NCBI RefSeq assembly: GCF_009192775.1
Contig: NZ_VTFX01000004.1
Location: forward strand, 248,001 to 312,000
Length of the DNA stretch: 64,000 nt
From: Arthrobacter yangruifuii
Lineage (GTDB): Bacteria > Actinomycetota > Actinomycetes > Actinomycetales > Micrococcaceae
Direction of reading: 5' to 3'
The notes beneath the pieces are model-generated. The model saw only the letters and a list, made by a program, of their open reading frames with translations. It was not told the DNA's origin and made no database searches. The position numbers and the translations under genes were made by a program. Shown here one piece after another: positions 51,791-59,314 of this stretch; position 1 is the stretch's first letter; every line of letters starts with the position of its first letter.

Positions 51791-51835
51791 CCGGCCTGTC
51801 ATCCTGAACGTCTCCACCGTGAGATGCTCGGCTTC

Positions 51836-52297
51836 ATGACCACAGCCACACGCCTTCGCCCCGCCGGGGTCAGCGATCTGCCGTTCATTTTCAGCAAGGA
51901 ACTCGAGTACATGGAGACCATTGAGCCTGATGGGCTCCAGGGGTGGATGTCCGCTATCGAGCCGAATCTCGCAATGTGGATTGAGTGCCTTCCCAGCACG
52001 ATGTTCTGCGTTGACGACGACGGACGGCCGCTCGGGTACGCCATGTGGACTTTGGAGGAAAAGAGCGCAACCCTGGCCTCGATCCATGTCCTGGACAGCC
52101 ATCGCCGTCGAGGACTTGGACGGCGGCTTCTGGATGCGTTCGAGCAGAGCGCCAGCCCTCGAGGAGAGCGCGTTGTGAAACTCGGCGTTCACCGAAGCAA
52201 TCCGGCCCGCCTGCTCTATGAGGCTGCGGGCTACGAAACCGCGGGCCGGGACGGCGACTATGTGCTGTTCAGCAAGGTCCCTGCTGCTCCACAGTGA
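51836..52297 (+). CDS. GNAT-family N-acetyltransferase
   Basis: 153 residues. Acetyl-CoA-binding motif A is SIHVLDSHRRRGLGRRLLDA (RxxGLG), followed by LGVHRSNPARLLYEAAGYE, the motif B helix. N-terminus RLRPAGVSDLPFIFSKELEY is typical of RimI/YhhY-like GNATs. Substrate unknown. ATG 51836 or ATG 51824 could start the gene; neither has a strong ribosome site. Confidence 0.88.
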   Translation: MTTATRLRPAGVSDLPFIFSKELEYMETIEPDGLQGWMSAIEPNLAMWIECLPSTMFCVDDDGRPLGYAMWTLEEKSATLASIHVLDSHRRRGLGRRLLDAFEQSASPRGERVVKLGVHRSNPARLLYEAAGYETAGRDGDYVLFSKVPAAPQ

Positions 52298-52366
52298 CGG
52301 CTGTCGAGCGCCTGCGCCGGTACTCCACGGATACCTGCCGTGGCCGCGCCGGCCCGCAGCCCGGAA

Positions 52367-53362
52367 CTAGAAGACCCGGATGGGAACCTCCGCCGGGTCC
52401 ATCAGCAGCGACTCAATCTCGTCGTCGAGCTTCACCAGCGTGATGGACGCACCGGCCATGTCCAGGGAGGTGCAGTACTCCCCCACATAGCTGCGGCCCA
52501 CGGTGATGCCCTGCTCCGCGAGGCGCTTGTGCGCCAGCCCGTACAGCAGATACAGCTCGCTGATCGGAGTACCGCCGAGTCCGTTGACCATGAGGGCAAC
52601 GCGGTCGCCCTCAGTGAAGGGCAAGTCACGCACCACCGGGCCGAGGAGCTCCTCGACGATCCCGCTGGCGTCCATCATCTTCGCCCTGCGCCGCCCCGGC
52701 TCGCCGTGGATGCCGACGCCCATCTCGATCTCGTCCTCGCCCAGCTCGAACAGCGGGCTTCCCTTCGCCGGCGGCGTGCAGGCGGTCAGGGCAACACCCA
52801 TCGTCCGGGTCACGGAGTTGACCTTCTCTCCGATGCGGATCACCTCGTCCAGGTCCGCCCCGCGCTCGGCCGCGGCGGCCACGGCCTTGATGACGAAGAA
52901 ATTGCCGGCCACACCGCGCCGGCCGATCGTGTAGGTGGAATCCTCCACGGAAACGTCGTCGTTGATGAAGAGCGTCTTGACCTCCATGCCTTCGGCGGCA
53001 GACATCTCCTGCGCCATCTCGAACACCATCTTGTCGCCCGTGTAGTTATTCACCAGCAGCAGCACGCCCTTGGGCGAGGCCATGAGCTTGGTCGTTTCGT
53101 ACACGTAATCGAGCGGCGGCGCTGCGAACACGTCGCCCGGGCAGGCGGCGTCGAGCATGCCCTTGCCCACGATCATCACGTGGGCCGGCTCATGCCCGGA
53201 GCCGGAGCCCTGGATGATGGAGACCTTGTTCCGGTCCGGGCCGTCGGCGCGCATGATCAGGTTGTACTCCGGCACGTATTTCAGGGTGTCCGGGTTCGCG
53301 AGGGCGAGGCCTTCGAGCATATCGGGGACGAACTGCTGCGGATCATTGACGAACTTCTTCAT
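52367..53362 (-). CDS. dhaK: Dihydroxyacetone kinase subunit DhaK
   Basis: 331 residues. Binds dihydroxyacetone covalently through a His: the active His is in MGVGIHGEPG, and the substrate loop IQGSGSGHEPAH and VNNYTGDKM are clear. In PTS-type systems DhaK needs DhaL (present) and the phosphoryl donor DhaM (not in this window). ATG 53362 is selected as the family starts MKKFVNDP; GGAGCCCCC precedes it. Last gene of the minus-strand operon, 58 nt after dhaL. Confidence 0.95.
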   Translation of the reverse strand: MKKFVNDPQQFVPDMLEGLALANPDTLKYVPEYNLIMRADGPDRNKVSIIQGSGSGHEPAHVMIVGKGMLDAACPGDVFAAPPLDYVYETTKLMASPKGVLLLVNNYTGDKMVFEMAQEMSAAEGMEVKTLFINDDVSVEDSTYTIGRRGVAGNFFVIKAVAAAAERGADLDEVIRIGEKVNSVTRTMGVALTACTPPAKGSPLFELGEDEIEMGVGIHGEPGRRRAKMMDASGIVEELLGPVVRDLPFTEGDRVALMVNGLGGTPISELYLLYGLAHKRLAEQGITVGRSYVGEYCTSLDMAGASITLVKLDDEIESLLMDPAEVPIRVF

Positions 53363-53420
53363 GGGGGCTCCACGTTGTTGGAAGGTGGCAGGAACAGGAC
53401 TTGATGCGGGCGAAGGGTTG

Positions 53421-54053
53421 TCAGGGCCAGTCGGCGACCATTTGTTCGATGATGACGGCGACCGCCGCCGCCCCGGCGTCCGGGGAACCGATGCTGCGTT
53501 CTCCGCTGTAGCTTGCACGGCCCCGCCGAGCTTCCAATGCCGAGGTTGCATCAGCGCACTCGCGGGTCTTGGCGGCGAACGCGGCCCGGCATTGAACCGG
53601 TGACGCGCCCGCTGCGAGTTGGCGTTCTAGTTCGTCGGTCGCGGGTATCAGGGCATCCAGCAGGGTTTTGTCACCGAGTTCGGCGTTGCCGCGTGCCTTG
53701 ATGCCGTCGGTGGCCCCGCGCAGCATGGTGACGACGGCGGTGCCGTCAATCGTGTCCATGGTCTTTGCGGCAGAGGACGCCCGCAGGAACGCCGTACCCC
53801 ACAGCGGACCCGAGGTTCCGCCGATCCTGCTGGAAATGGTGAGTGCTATCTGCTGCAGGAAGGTGGCGACGTCGTCGCGCTTGAACGAGTCCCAGTCCGC
53901 CAGGACCTTCTCAAAACCGCGGGCGAGGGAATACCCGAGGTCACCGTCACCCACCACGGCGTCGAGGTCGCCGAAGTGCTTTTCCTTGTCGACGGCCGTC
54001 TGGGCCAGGGATCGGACAACGAATTCGACGTCGGCCAGGTCGGTGTCGCTCAT
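53421..54053 (-). CDS. dhaL: Dihydroxyacetone kinase subunit DhaL
   Basis: 210 residues, the ADP-binding alpha-barrel subunit. DLDAVVGDGDLGYSLARGF carries the Mg2+/ADP Asp cluster, GTSGPLWGTAFL the nucleotide-binding Gly/Thr loop, and RASYSGERSIGSPDAGAAAV the C-terminal signature. Its ATG overlaps the HAD gene stop as ATGA (54050-54053). Confidence 0.95.
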   Translation of the reverse strand: MSDTDLADVEFVVRSLAQTAVDKEKHFGDLDAVVGDGDLGYSLARGFEKVLADWDSFKRDDVATFLQQIALTISSRIGGTSGPLWGTAFLRASSAAKTMDTIDGTAVVTMLRGATDGIKARGNAELGDKTLLDALIPATDELERQLAAGASPVQCRAAFAAKTRECADATSALEARRGRASYSGERSIGSPDAGAAAVAVIIEQMVADWP

Positions 54054-54847
54054 GGTGTCTCCGTTTCGTGCGTCGTGGCGGGGAGGGCAAGCAATTTCTG
54101 CAGGGTGGCGAGGGTGACGACGCCGGACGGGCGGACGCCGTGCGGATCCGCGAGCACCTCGGCCTGTTCCCCATCGGGATCGCCCAGCGAGGACACCACG
54201 AGTGCCGCGCCCGCGAAATCCTCCCCGCGGGTGAAACCGCTGACCGTCACGACGGTGCGAAGCCCGGCGGCGACGGCGGCATGCAGCCCGTTTGCACTGT
54301 CTTCAAGGACAATTGCGTCCTGCGGTTCGATGCCGAGTTCCCTGAGCGCGAGGAGGTAGATGTCCGGCGCGGGCTTCTTCTTCGGCACCACGTCCCCGGC
54401 GAACACGGAGAAGTGCGAAGCGAGGTCCTCCCCGACGGCGTGCGCCAGGACGGCACGGACAGCCGGTTCCGCCGAGGTGGAGGCGACAGCGAGCGTCCAC
54501 CCGGCGTCGTGCGCTTCCCGGGCGATCCGCGCAATGCCCGGCCGAGCGGGCATAACGCCGCTCTCCACCAGGGCCTTGTAGGTCTCGGTCTTCCGCTGGT
54601 GCCAGGAGGCAATCGCGTTGTCGACGGCGTCCCCATCCTGCAGACCCAGGGATGCGGCGAGCGACGGCGTAAGGATGCTGCGCATCCGCTCCTTGCCCCC
54701 GCCGATCTGCACCTTCTCCGCGTACTCCTCCACCGACCACTGCACGGGAACGCCGAAATCGGCGAAGGTCCGGTTGAAGGCGGGCAGGTGCCCGTACTGT
54801 TCGGTGTCGGCGAGCACACCGTCGCAGTCGAAAATGAGGGCGGGCAT
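54050..54847 (-). CDS. HAD-superfamily phosphatase, CbbY/phosphoglycolate-phosphatase-like
   Basis: 265 residues. Motif I IFDCDGVLADTE, motif II as VASTSAEPAVRA, motif III KKKPAPDIY and motif IV LEDSANGLHAA are all present, with the C1 helical cap between I and II. Likely to dephosphorylate a small phosphosugar. Within the operon it follows the aldolase by 2 nt and overlaps dhaL by 4 nt, so it probably acts on an intermediate or by-product of the same pathway. Confidence 0.9.
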   Translation of the reverse strand: MPALIFDCDGVLADTEQYGHLPAFNRTFADFGVPVQWSVEEYAEKVQIGGGKERMRSILTPSLAASLGLQDGDAVDNAIASWHQRKTETYKALVESGVMPARPGIARIAREAHDAGWTLAVASTSAEPAVRAVLAHAVGEDLASHFSVFAGDVVPKKKPAPDIYLLALRELGIEPQDAIVLEDSANGLHAAVAAGLRTVVTVSGFTRGEDFAGAALVVSSLGDPDGEQAEVLADPHGVRPSGVVTLATLQKLLALPATTHETETP

Positions 54848-54849
54848 GG

Positions 54850-55713
54850 TCAGCGGCCGCCCTTGCCCGCGCTGCCGAACTGGGTGCAGAGGTCCGTGAC
54901 CATGGAGACGACGTCGGCCCGGGTGTGCTGAAACAGCGACGGCGGATCCCACTTGTTGTTCTGCTCGGCCTTTGTGAGGAAGGCCAGGCTGGACTGCATG
55001 TACGTTTCCTTGAGCGCGGTGGAGATGTTGACCTTCGCGCAGCCGCGGGCGATGAGGTCCGCGAACTGTTCGGCGCTGAGGCCGCTTCCGCCGTGCAGGG
55101 CGATGGGTATATTGCGTGCCTCGACAATCTGCGTGACGCGTTCGGCGTCGAGCACGGGTGCCGCCTTGTAGCTGCCGTGGGCGTTGCCGATCGAGGGAGC
55201 AAAGACGTCTATCCCGGTGGCGTCGATGAAGGCGAGTGCCACGTCGAGGCTCTGCTGCTTGGAGACGTCGTCGGACCCGTGGTCATCTTCGACGCCGGTG
55301 ATTGCCTCGATTTCGCCCTCGACCTGGGCACCGTAGCTGCGGGCCTCGGCGACAACCTCGATGGTCTGGCGCTGGTTCTCCTCGACGGGGAGGTTGGAGG
55401 CATCGAAGAGCACCGAGTTCCAGCCGGCCCTGAGGCACTCGGTGACCACCGCACGGTCCGGGCAGTGGTCCAAATGCAGGGTGACGGGCACCTCGATGCC
55501 GCGGGTCATCGACTGCCACATGTCGAAGAGGACCCGGGATCCGATGCTGCGCACGGTCTTGACCGAGGTCTGCAGGATCACCGGCGAGTTTGCCTCCACC
55601 GCTCCTGCGAGCACACCCTCCATGGTCAGGTCGTTGAAGATGTTGATGGCGGGCACCCCGTAGCGCTCCCGGAATGCCGGATCAACAATGTCCTTCAGCG
55701 GTACAACGCCCAC
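54850..55713 (-). CDS. Class II fructose-bisphosphate/ketose-bisphosphate aldolase
   Basis: 287 residues, zinc-dependent aldolase. LHLDHCPD supplies the first Zn His and the catalytic Asp, GEIEAITGVEDDHGSDD the Glu region, GNAHG and IALHGGSGL the other Zn ligands and phosphate-binding loop, and CAKVNISTALK the C-terminal DHAP contact. It cleaves a ketose bisphosphate to DHAP and an aldehyde. Sequence is nearer the GatY/KbaY/IolJ type than glycolytic Fba. First gene of the aldolase-HAD-dhaL-dhaK operon. Confidence 0.9.
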   Translation of the reverse strand: MGVVPLKDIVDPAFRERYGVPAINIFNDLTMEGVLAGAVEANSPVILQTSVKTVRSIGSRVLFDMWQSMTRGIEVPVTLHLDHCPDRAVVTECLRAGWNSVLFDASNLPVEENQRQTIEVVAEARSYGAQVEGEIEAITGVEDDHGSDDVSKQQSLDVALAFIDATGIDVFAPSIGNAHGSYKAAPVLDAERVTQIVEARNIPIALHGGSGLSAEQFADLIARGCAKVNISTALKETYMQSSLAFLTKAEQNNKWDPPSLFQHTRADVVSMVTDLCTQFGSAGKGGR

Positions 55714-55894
55714 AACTCTTCCTCCTGGCTTGGCTTCTGCCCACGCTAGGCGTGCTGCCTCCGCGCCGGAATGGGTGGTATCCCTCCCTCCGTCTGGGGG
55801 TAATCACCACCTCGCCGGCGCACGGAGACGGTGGTTGAATAGGCGCGGCCGCTCCGGCCACCGCGTCTTCCATTTCCAATGACGAAGGACACCC

Positions 55895-56314
55895 ATGCCC
55901 CAGGGATCAGTGCTCGAGACCATCACCGCCGAGGAAGCCCGCCGCGTGATCGACGCGGCCGCAGCCAAGGCCACGGAGATCGGACAGCCGATGGACATCG
56001 CCGTCGTCGACGCCGGCGGAAACCTGAAGGCGCACGTCCGCATGGACGGTGCCAACATCGGCAGTATCACCATCGCGGTCAACAAGGCCTACACGGCCAT
56101 CGCCTTCCAGTGCGAAACGGCGGACCTGCAGGGCGTCACCCGGCCGGACGGTCCCATCTTCGGGTTGAGCGACGCGCACGGCGGCCGGCTTGCGGTGTTC
56201 CCGGGCGGCATACCGCTGGTGCGTGACGGCAGCATCATGGGTGCCGTGGGCGTCTCCACCGGAACCATTGAACAGGACCAGGAGGTCGCCTCGGCAGGCG
56301 CGGCCGCTTACTGA
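55895..56314 (+). CDS. GlcG/HbpS-family (PduO C-terminal-like) protein
   Basis: 139 residues. AAAAKATEIGQPMDIAVVDA then GGNLKAHVRMDGA is the GlcG/HbpS fold signature, with SDAHGGRLAVFPGGIPLVRD and GAVGVSTGTIEQDQEVASAG at the end. Family members bind haem, cobalamin or degradation-pathway intermediates, and they accompany glycolate, propanediol and glycerol/dihydroxyacetone operons. Divergent from the aldolase-Dha operon; the 3' end overlaps the convergent sensor gene by 7 nt. Confidence 0.88.
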   Translation: MPQGSVLETITAEEARRVIDAAAAKATEIGQPMDIAVVDAGGNLKAHVRMDGANIGSITIAVNKAYTAIAFQCETADLQGVTRPDGPIFGLSDAHGGRLAVFPGGIPLVRDGSIMGAVGVSTGTIEQDQEVASAGAAAY

Positions 56315-58143
56315 GGCTTCTCCTGGCGCAGTGTCGCCAGCATGGTGCGGTTGCGGGCGCCGGTCTTCCGCAGCATCGCGCCCACATGCTTCTCCACCGT
56401 TTTCACGGAAATCCCAAGCCGCGTGGCAATCTGCTTGTCTGCCAGGCCGTCCGCCAGTAGGTTCCGCACCTGACGCTCCCGGACGGTGAGGCGGGCGGTA
56501 CTGACCGCCGGCGCAGCGGCGGCGCGGCCCTCCGCAAGGCGGCTGAAGACCGCCCCGTCGAGCAGGGCGTCCCCGCGGGCCGCCGCAACCACCACCCGCG
56601 CCACCTCCGCGGGAGTCGAGGACCGCGAAATGAAACCCCGCACCCCCGACGACGCCGCCAGCGCCAGCTGCTGATCGGTCAGGTGATCGGTCACCACAAC
56701 GACGGGCCGTTCGACCGTGTCACCGCCGATCAGCTGTGCCGCCGCGTAGTCGCCGAGCAGGAAGTCATCAAGGACAATCAGGTCCGGTTGGAGCAGCGAC
56801 ACGGATTCCGTGAGGTCCTCCAGGGTGGCCGGTTCGCCGAGGACCTGCACGGACGGCTCGGAGGTCTCGAGCAGCCGGACAAGCCCGGCCCGGATGAGCG
56901 GCTGGGTACACGCAACGAGGACTTTCCAGCGCTCCCGGGACGCGTCGCCGTTGGAGGAATACGGCACCTGCACGCGGATGCGGGTGCCCCAGCCCGGCGT
57001 CGAGTCCACGTGGAGTTCGCCCCGCAGATAGTGAGCGCGTGCGGCTATGCCGTGCAGGCCGAGCCGGCTGCCCTGCGCACTTCCAACGTCGCCCTCCGTG
57101 TTCGGGCGCTCGAATCCGCGCCCGTCATCCTCGACGACCACGCTGACGCCTGCTGCGTTGTAGAAGATCCCGACCCGGCAGGCGGTGGCACGGGAATGGG
57201 CCACCACGTTGGCCACGGCTTCCTGGATCACCATGAACAGCTGGTGTGCCACCACCGGTGCCAGATCGTGCTGCTCGCCGGTGACAAGGAACGTGATGAT
57301 GATGGGATAGCTGGCACGCACCGTGTCGAGTTCCTGCCGGACAGCCTCCTCGATGGTGCTGCCGGCGAGGCTGGAAGGAGCGAGGCCAAGCACAGTGCGA
57401 CGGGCCTCAAAGAGGGCTTCGTGGGCGAGCACCCGGGCGGAGTCGATGTGCGCGATGGAGGGCGAGCCGCCCGGCGTGGCCTTGTCCGCGCGGTCGAGGT
57501 GGAGCAGGAGGGAGCTCAGGGACCGGCCGATGGCCTCGTGGACTTCCTGTACGGCCCTTTCCCGCTCACCGGCAACCGCTGCCTCACGCTCCTTCGCCGC
57601 GGCGGCCTGATGGAGCCTGCTGTTCATGATGGCGATGGCGGCGTGGTTGGCAAAGAGTTCCACGAGCGAGGCGTCTTCGGCGGTGAAGACCCGGCCGGGT
57701 CCGTTGCTGAAGATGGCCAGGGTGCCGATGATGGTGCCGTCCCAGGCAATCGGCACACCAATGACAGCACTTCCCCATCTCGGATCGCCGGGATCGATGT
57801 GGCCCTCGGGCACGGACGCGTAGCGGTCGAGGAGAACCGTCCCCCGCGTCGCGACGATCCGGCCGGTCAGGCCTTCGGTCAATGAAAACGTCTGGCCCTG
57901 GGGGCATCCGACGCCCTGGTCCACTTCCTTGCGGTAGTACCCCTCGGTTTCGTGCACGATGGAGATGGATCCGCTCTCGCAGCCGAGGAGGGCGACGGCG
58001 TGCCCGAGCACGCGTTCAAGGAGCGGCACCAGGTCAAACCGGCCGGCGAGGTCACCGGCGAGGTCCGTGATGCGGTCGAGTTCCGAGACCGGAGGGTGGC
58101 TTGGGGAGTTCCGGATAATGCCGGGCGTGGGAAGCTGCTGCAT
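56308..58143 (-). CDS. Single-chain GAF sensor kinase fused to a degenerate receiver and LuxR HTH
   Basis: 611 residues. Domains: GAF about 30-175; HisKA_3-type DHp with H202 (QEVHEAIG); HATPase with N-box EAVANVVAHS, DDGRGF and GLHGI; receiver 407-520; LuxR HTH 549-608 (LTVRERQVRNLLADGLADKQ, SVKTVEKHVGAML). Normally kinase and NarL-type regulator are separate proteins. The receiver keeps the acceptor D459 and T485, but the Mg2+ acidic pair is C412-T413 and the Lys is R507, so ordinary phosphotransfer is doubtful. ATG 58143 is chosen; the frame to 58422 crosses the tRNA. Probable controller of the adjacent dha/GlcG genes. Confidence 0.88.
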   Translation of the reverse strand: MQQLPTPGIIRNSPSHPPVSELDRITDLAGDLAGRFDLVPLLERVLGHAVALLGCESGSISIVHETEGYYRKEVDQGVGCPQGQTFSLTEGLTGRIVATRGTVLLDRYASVPEGHIDPGDPRWGSAVIGVPIAWDGTIIGTLAIFSNGPGRVFTAEDASLVELFANHAAIAIMNSRLHQAAAAKEREAAVAGERERAVQEVHEAIGRSLSSLLLHLDRADKATPGGSPSIAHIDSARVLAHEALFEARRTVLGLAPSSLAGSTIEEAVRQELDTVRASYPIIITFLVTGEQHDLAPVVAHQLFMVIQEAVANVVAHSRATACRVGIFYNAAGVSVVVEDDGRGFERPNTEGDVGSAQGSRLGLHGIAARAHYLRGELHVDSTPGWGTRIRVQVPYSSNGDASRERWKVLVACTQPLIRAGLVRLLETSEPSVQVLGEPATLEDLTESVSLLQPDLIVLDDFLLGDYAAAQLIGGDTVERPVVVVTDHLTDQQLALAASSGVRGFISRSSTPAEVARVVVAAARGDALLDGAVFSRLAEGRAAAAPAVSTARLTVRERQVRNLLADGLADKQIATRLGISVKTVEKHVGAMLRKTGARNRTMLATLRQEKPQ

Positions 58144-58292
58144 GTTCGGCACCTGTCTCCTGCGGCGCAACGCTGCGCCGGGGCCTTTTACAATAGCTTG
58201 TCGGTCAAGGCCTGCACCGGGCATGTCCGGAACTGCGAAATCGATAATCCGGCCCCGGGAAACTCCGGACCATAACCTATCCACCCGGAAAC

Positions 58293-58326
58293 AAAAGAAA
58301 ACACCCCGGTCCGAAGACGGGGTGTT
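58293..58326 (-). terminator. Rho-independent terminator of tRNA-Leu
   Basis: Minus-strand stem AACACCCCG (58318-58326) with 58300-58308 around a TCTTCGGAC loop, then TTCTTTTG. It lies 20 nt past the tRNA 3' end. Confidence 0.85.
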
Positions 58327-58346
58327 ACGGAGACTCATCACAGCGG

Positions 58347-58428
58347 TGCCCGAAGTGGGACTCGAACCCACACACCTTTCGATACTGCATTTTGAGTGCA
58401 GCGCGTCTGCCAATTCCGCCATTCGGGC
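58347..58428 (-). tRNA. tRNA-Leu (anticodon CAA)
   Basis: Acceptor GCCCGAA (58422-58428) pairs with TTCGGGC (58348-58354), discriminator A at 58347. The anticodon stem CTGCA/TGCAG encloses loop CTCAAAA, anticodon CAA. D-loop GGCGGAATTGGCAGACGC and T-loop GGTTCGAGTCCC are standard, with a short variable arm containing TATCGAAAGGTGTG. CCA is not encoded. A 14-nt palindrome AAGTAC-GT-GTACTT lies upstream at 58444-58457. Confidence 0.95.
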
Positions 58429-58551
58429 GTGCCCTGCGTCACGAAGTACGTGTACTTACCGTGTTGGGCGCAAAACAACTGTACATGCGGATACGCTGAA
58501 TGTGTGAACTGTCGGTCTGCCGGCAGGAGAGACCGTATCTGAGGAGCATCT

Positions 58552-59190
58552 GTGTCTGAGTCCCCCGAGTCCGCGCCCGCCGCGTCGTCCAACGCTGCAC
58601 CCGCAAACGCTTCCAACCGCCCTGCCCGCCGTGTGCTCGTCGCCGAAGACGAGACCCTCATCCGCCTGGATATTGTGGAGATCCTCACCGGCGAGGGTTA
58701 CGACGTCGTCGGCGAGGCAGACAACGGCGAGAAGGCCGTTGAGCTCGCCAAGGAACTGAAGCCGGACCTGGTGCTGATGGACGTGAAGATGCCGCTGATG
58801 GACGGCATCACCGCCGCCGAGCAGATTGTGAAGGCCCGGATTGCCCCCGTGGTGCTGCTGACCGCGTTCAGCCAGAAGGAACTGGTGGAACGCGCCCGTG
58901 AAGCCGGTGCCATGGCCTACGTGGTGAAGCCTTTCACCCCGGCGGACCTGATTCCCGCCATCGAGATTGCCCTCTCCCGCCACGAGGAGATCAAGGCCCT
59001 CGAAGAAGAGGTCACTGATCTGAAGGAACAGTTCGCCACCCGCAAACTGGTGGAGCGCGCCAAGTCGCTGCTGACCACCAAGATGGGGCTGACCGAACCC
59101 GAAGCCTTCCGCTGGATCCAGAAGACCTCCATGGACCGCCGGCTGAGTATGCGCGAAGTCGCCGAAACCATTATCAACCAGGTCAACTAA
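58552..59190 (+). CDS. pdtaR: ANTAR-domain response regulator PdtaR
   Basis: 212 residues. Receiver domain with RVLVAEDETLIRLDIVEILT (acidic pair ED), the acceptor Asp in LVLMDVKMPLMDG and Lys in YVVKPF; coiled coil EIKALEEEVTDLKEQFATRK; ANTAR RNA-binding domain VERAKSLLTTKMGLTEPEAF then RWIQKTSMDRRLSM. Homologous to mycobacterial Rv1626, which is phosphorylated by PdtaS and acts as an antiterminator. GTG start after TGAGGAGCATCT. The PdtaS kinase is not in the window. A strong terminator follows. Confidence 0.95.
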   Translation: MSESPESAPAASSNAAPANASNRPARRVLVAEDETLIRLDIVEILTGEGYDVVGEADNGEKAVELAKELKPDLVLMDVKMPLMDGITAAEQIVKARIAPVVLLTAFSQKELVERAREAGAMAYVVKPFTPADLIPAIEIALSRHEEIKALEEEVTDLKEQFATRKLVERAKSLLTTKMGLTEPEAFRWIQKTSMDRRLSMREVAETIINQVN

Positions 59191-59253
59191 GTCACTTAAG
59201 TCAGTTAAGCCTCCCGCGGCATAACGCCTCCGCCGCAGTAGCCTGAGGCGGCA

Positions 59254-59293
59254 ATAGGAAAGGTCCCGTCCAATTGGACGGGACCTTTCCTAT
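59254..59293. terminator. Bidirectional hairpin terminator between pdtaR and pyk
   Basis: 18-bp perfect stem (59254-59271 and 59276-59293) with AATT loop; stem ends are A/T-rich, giving short U-tracts in both directions. Confidence 0.9.
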
Positions 59294-59314
59294 GTGAACA
59301 GGGGAACCGGGACC

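Noticed and set aside
58144-58422. N-terminal extension of the GAF-kinase gene
   Set aside because: The extra 93 codons run through the tRNA-Leu gene and its terminator on the same strand; they are not protein coding.
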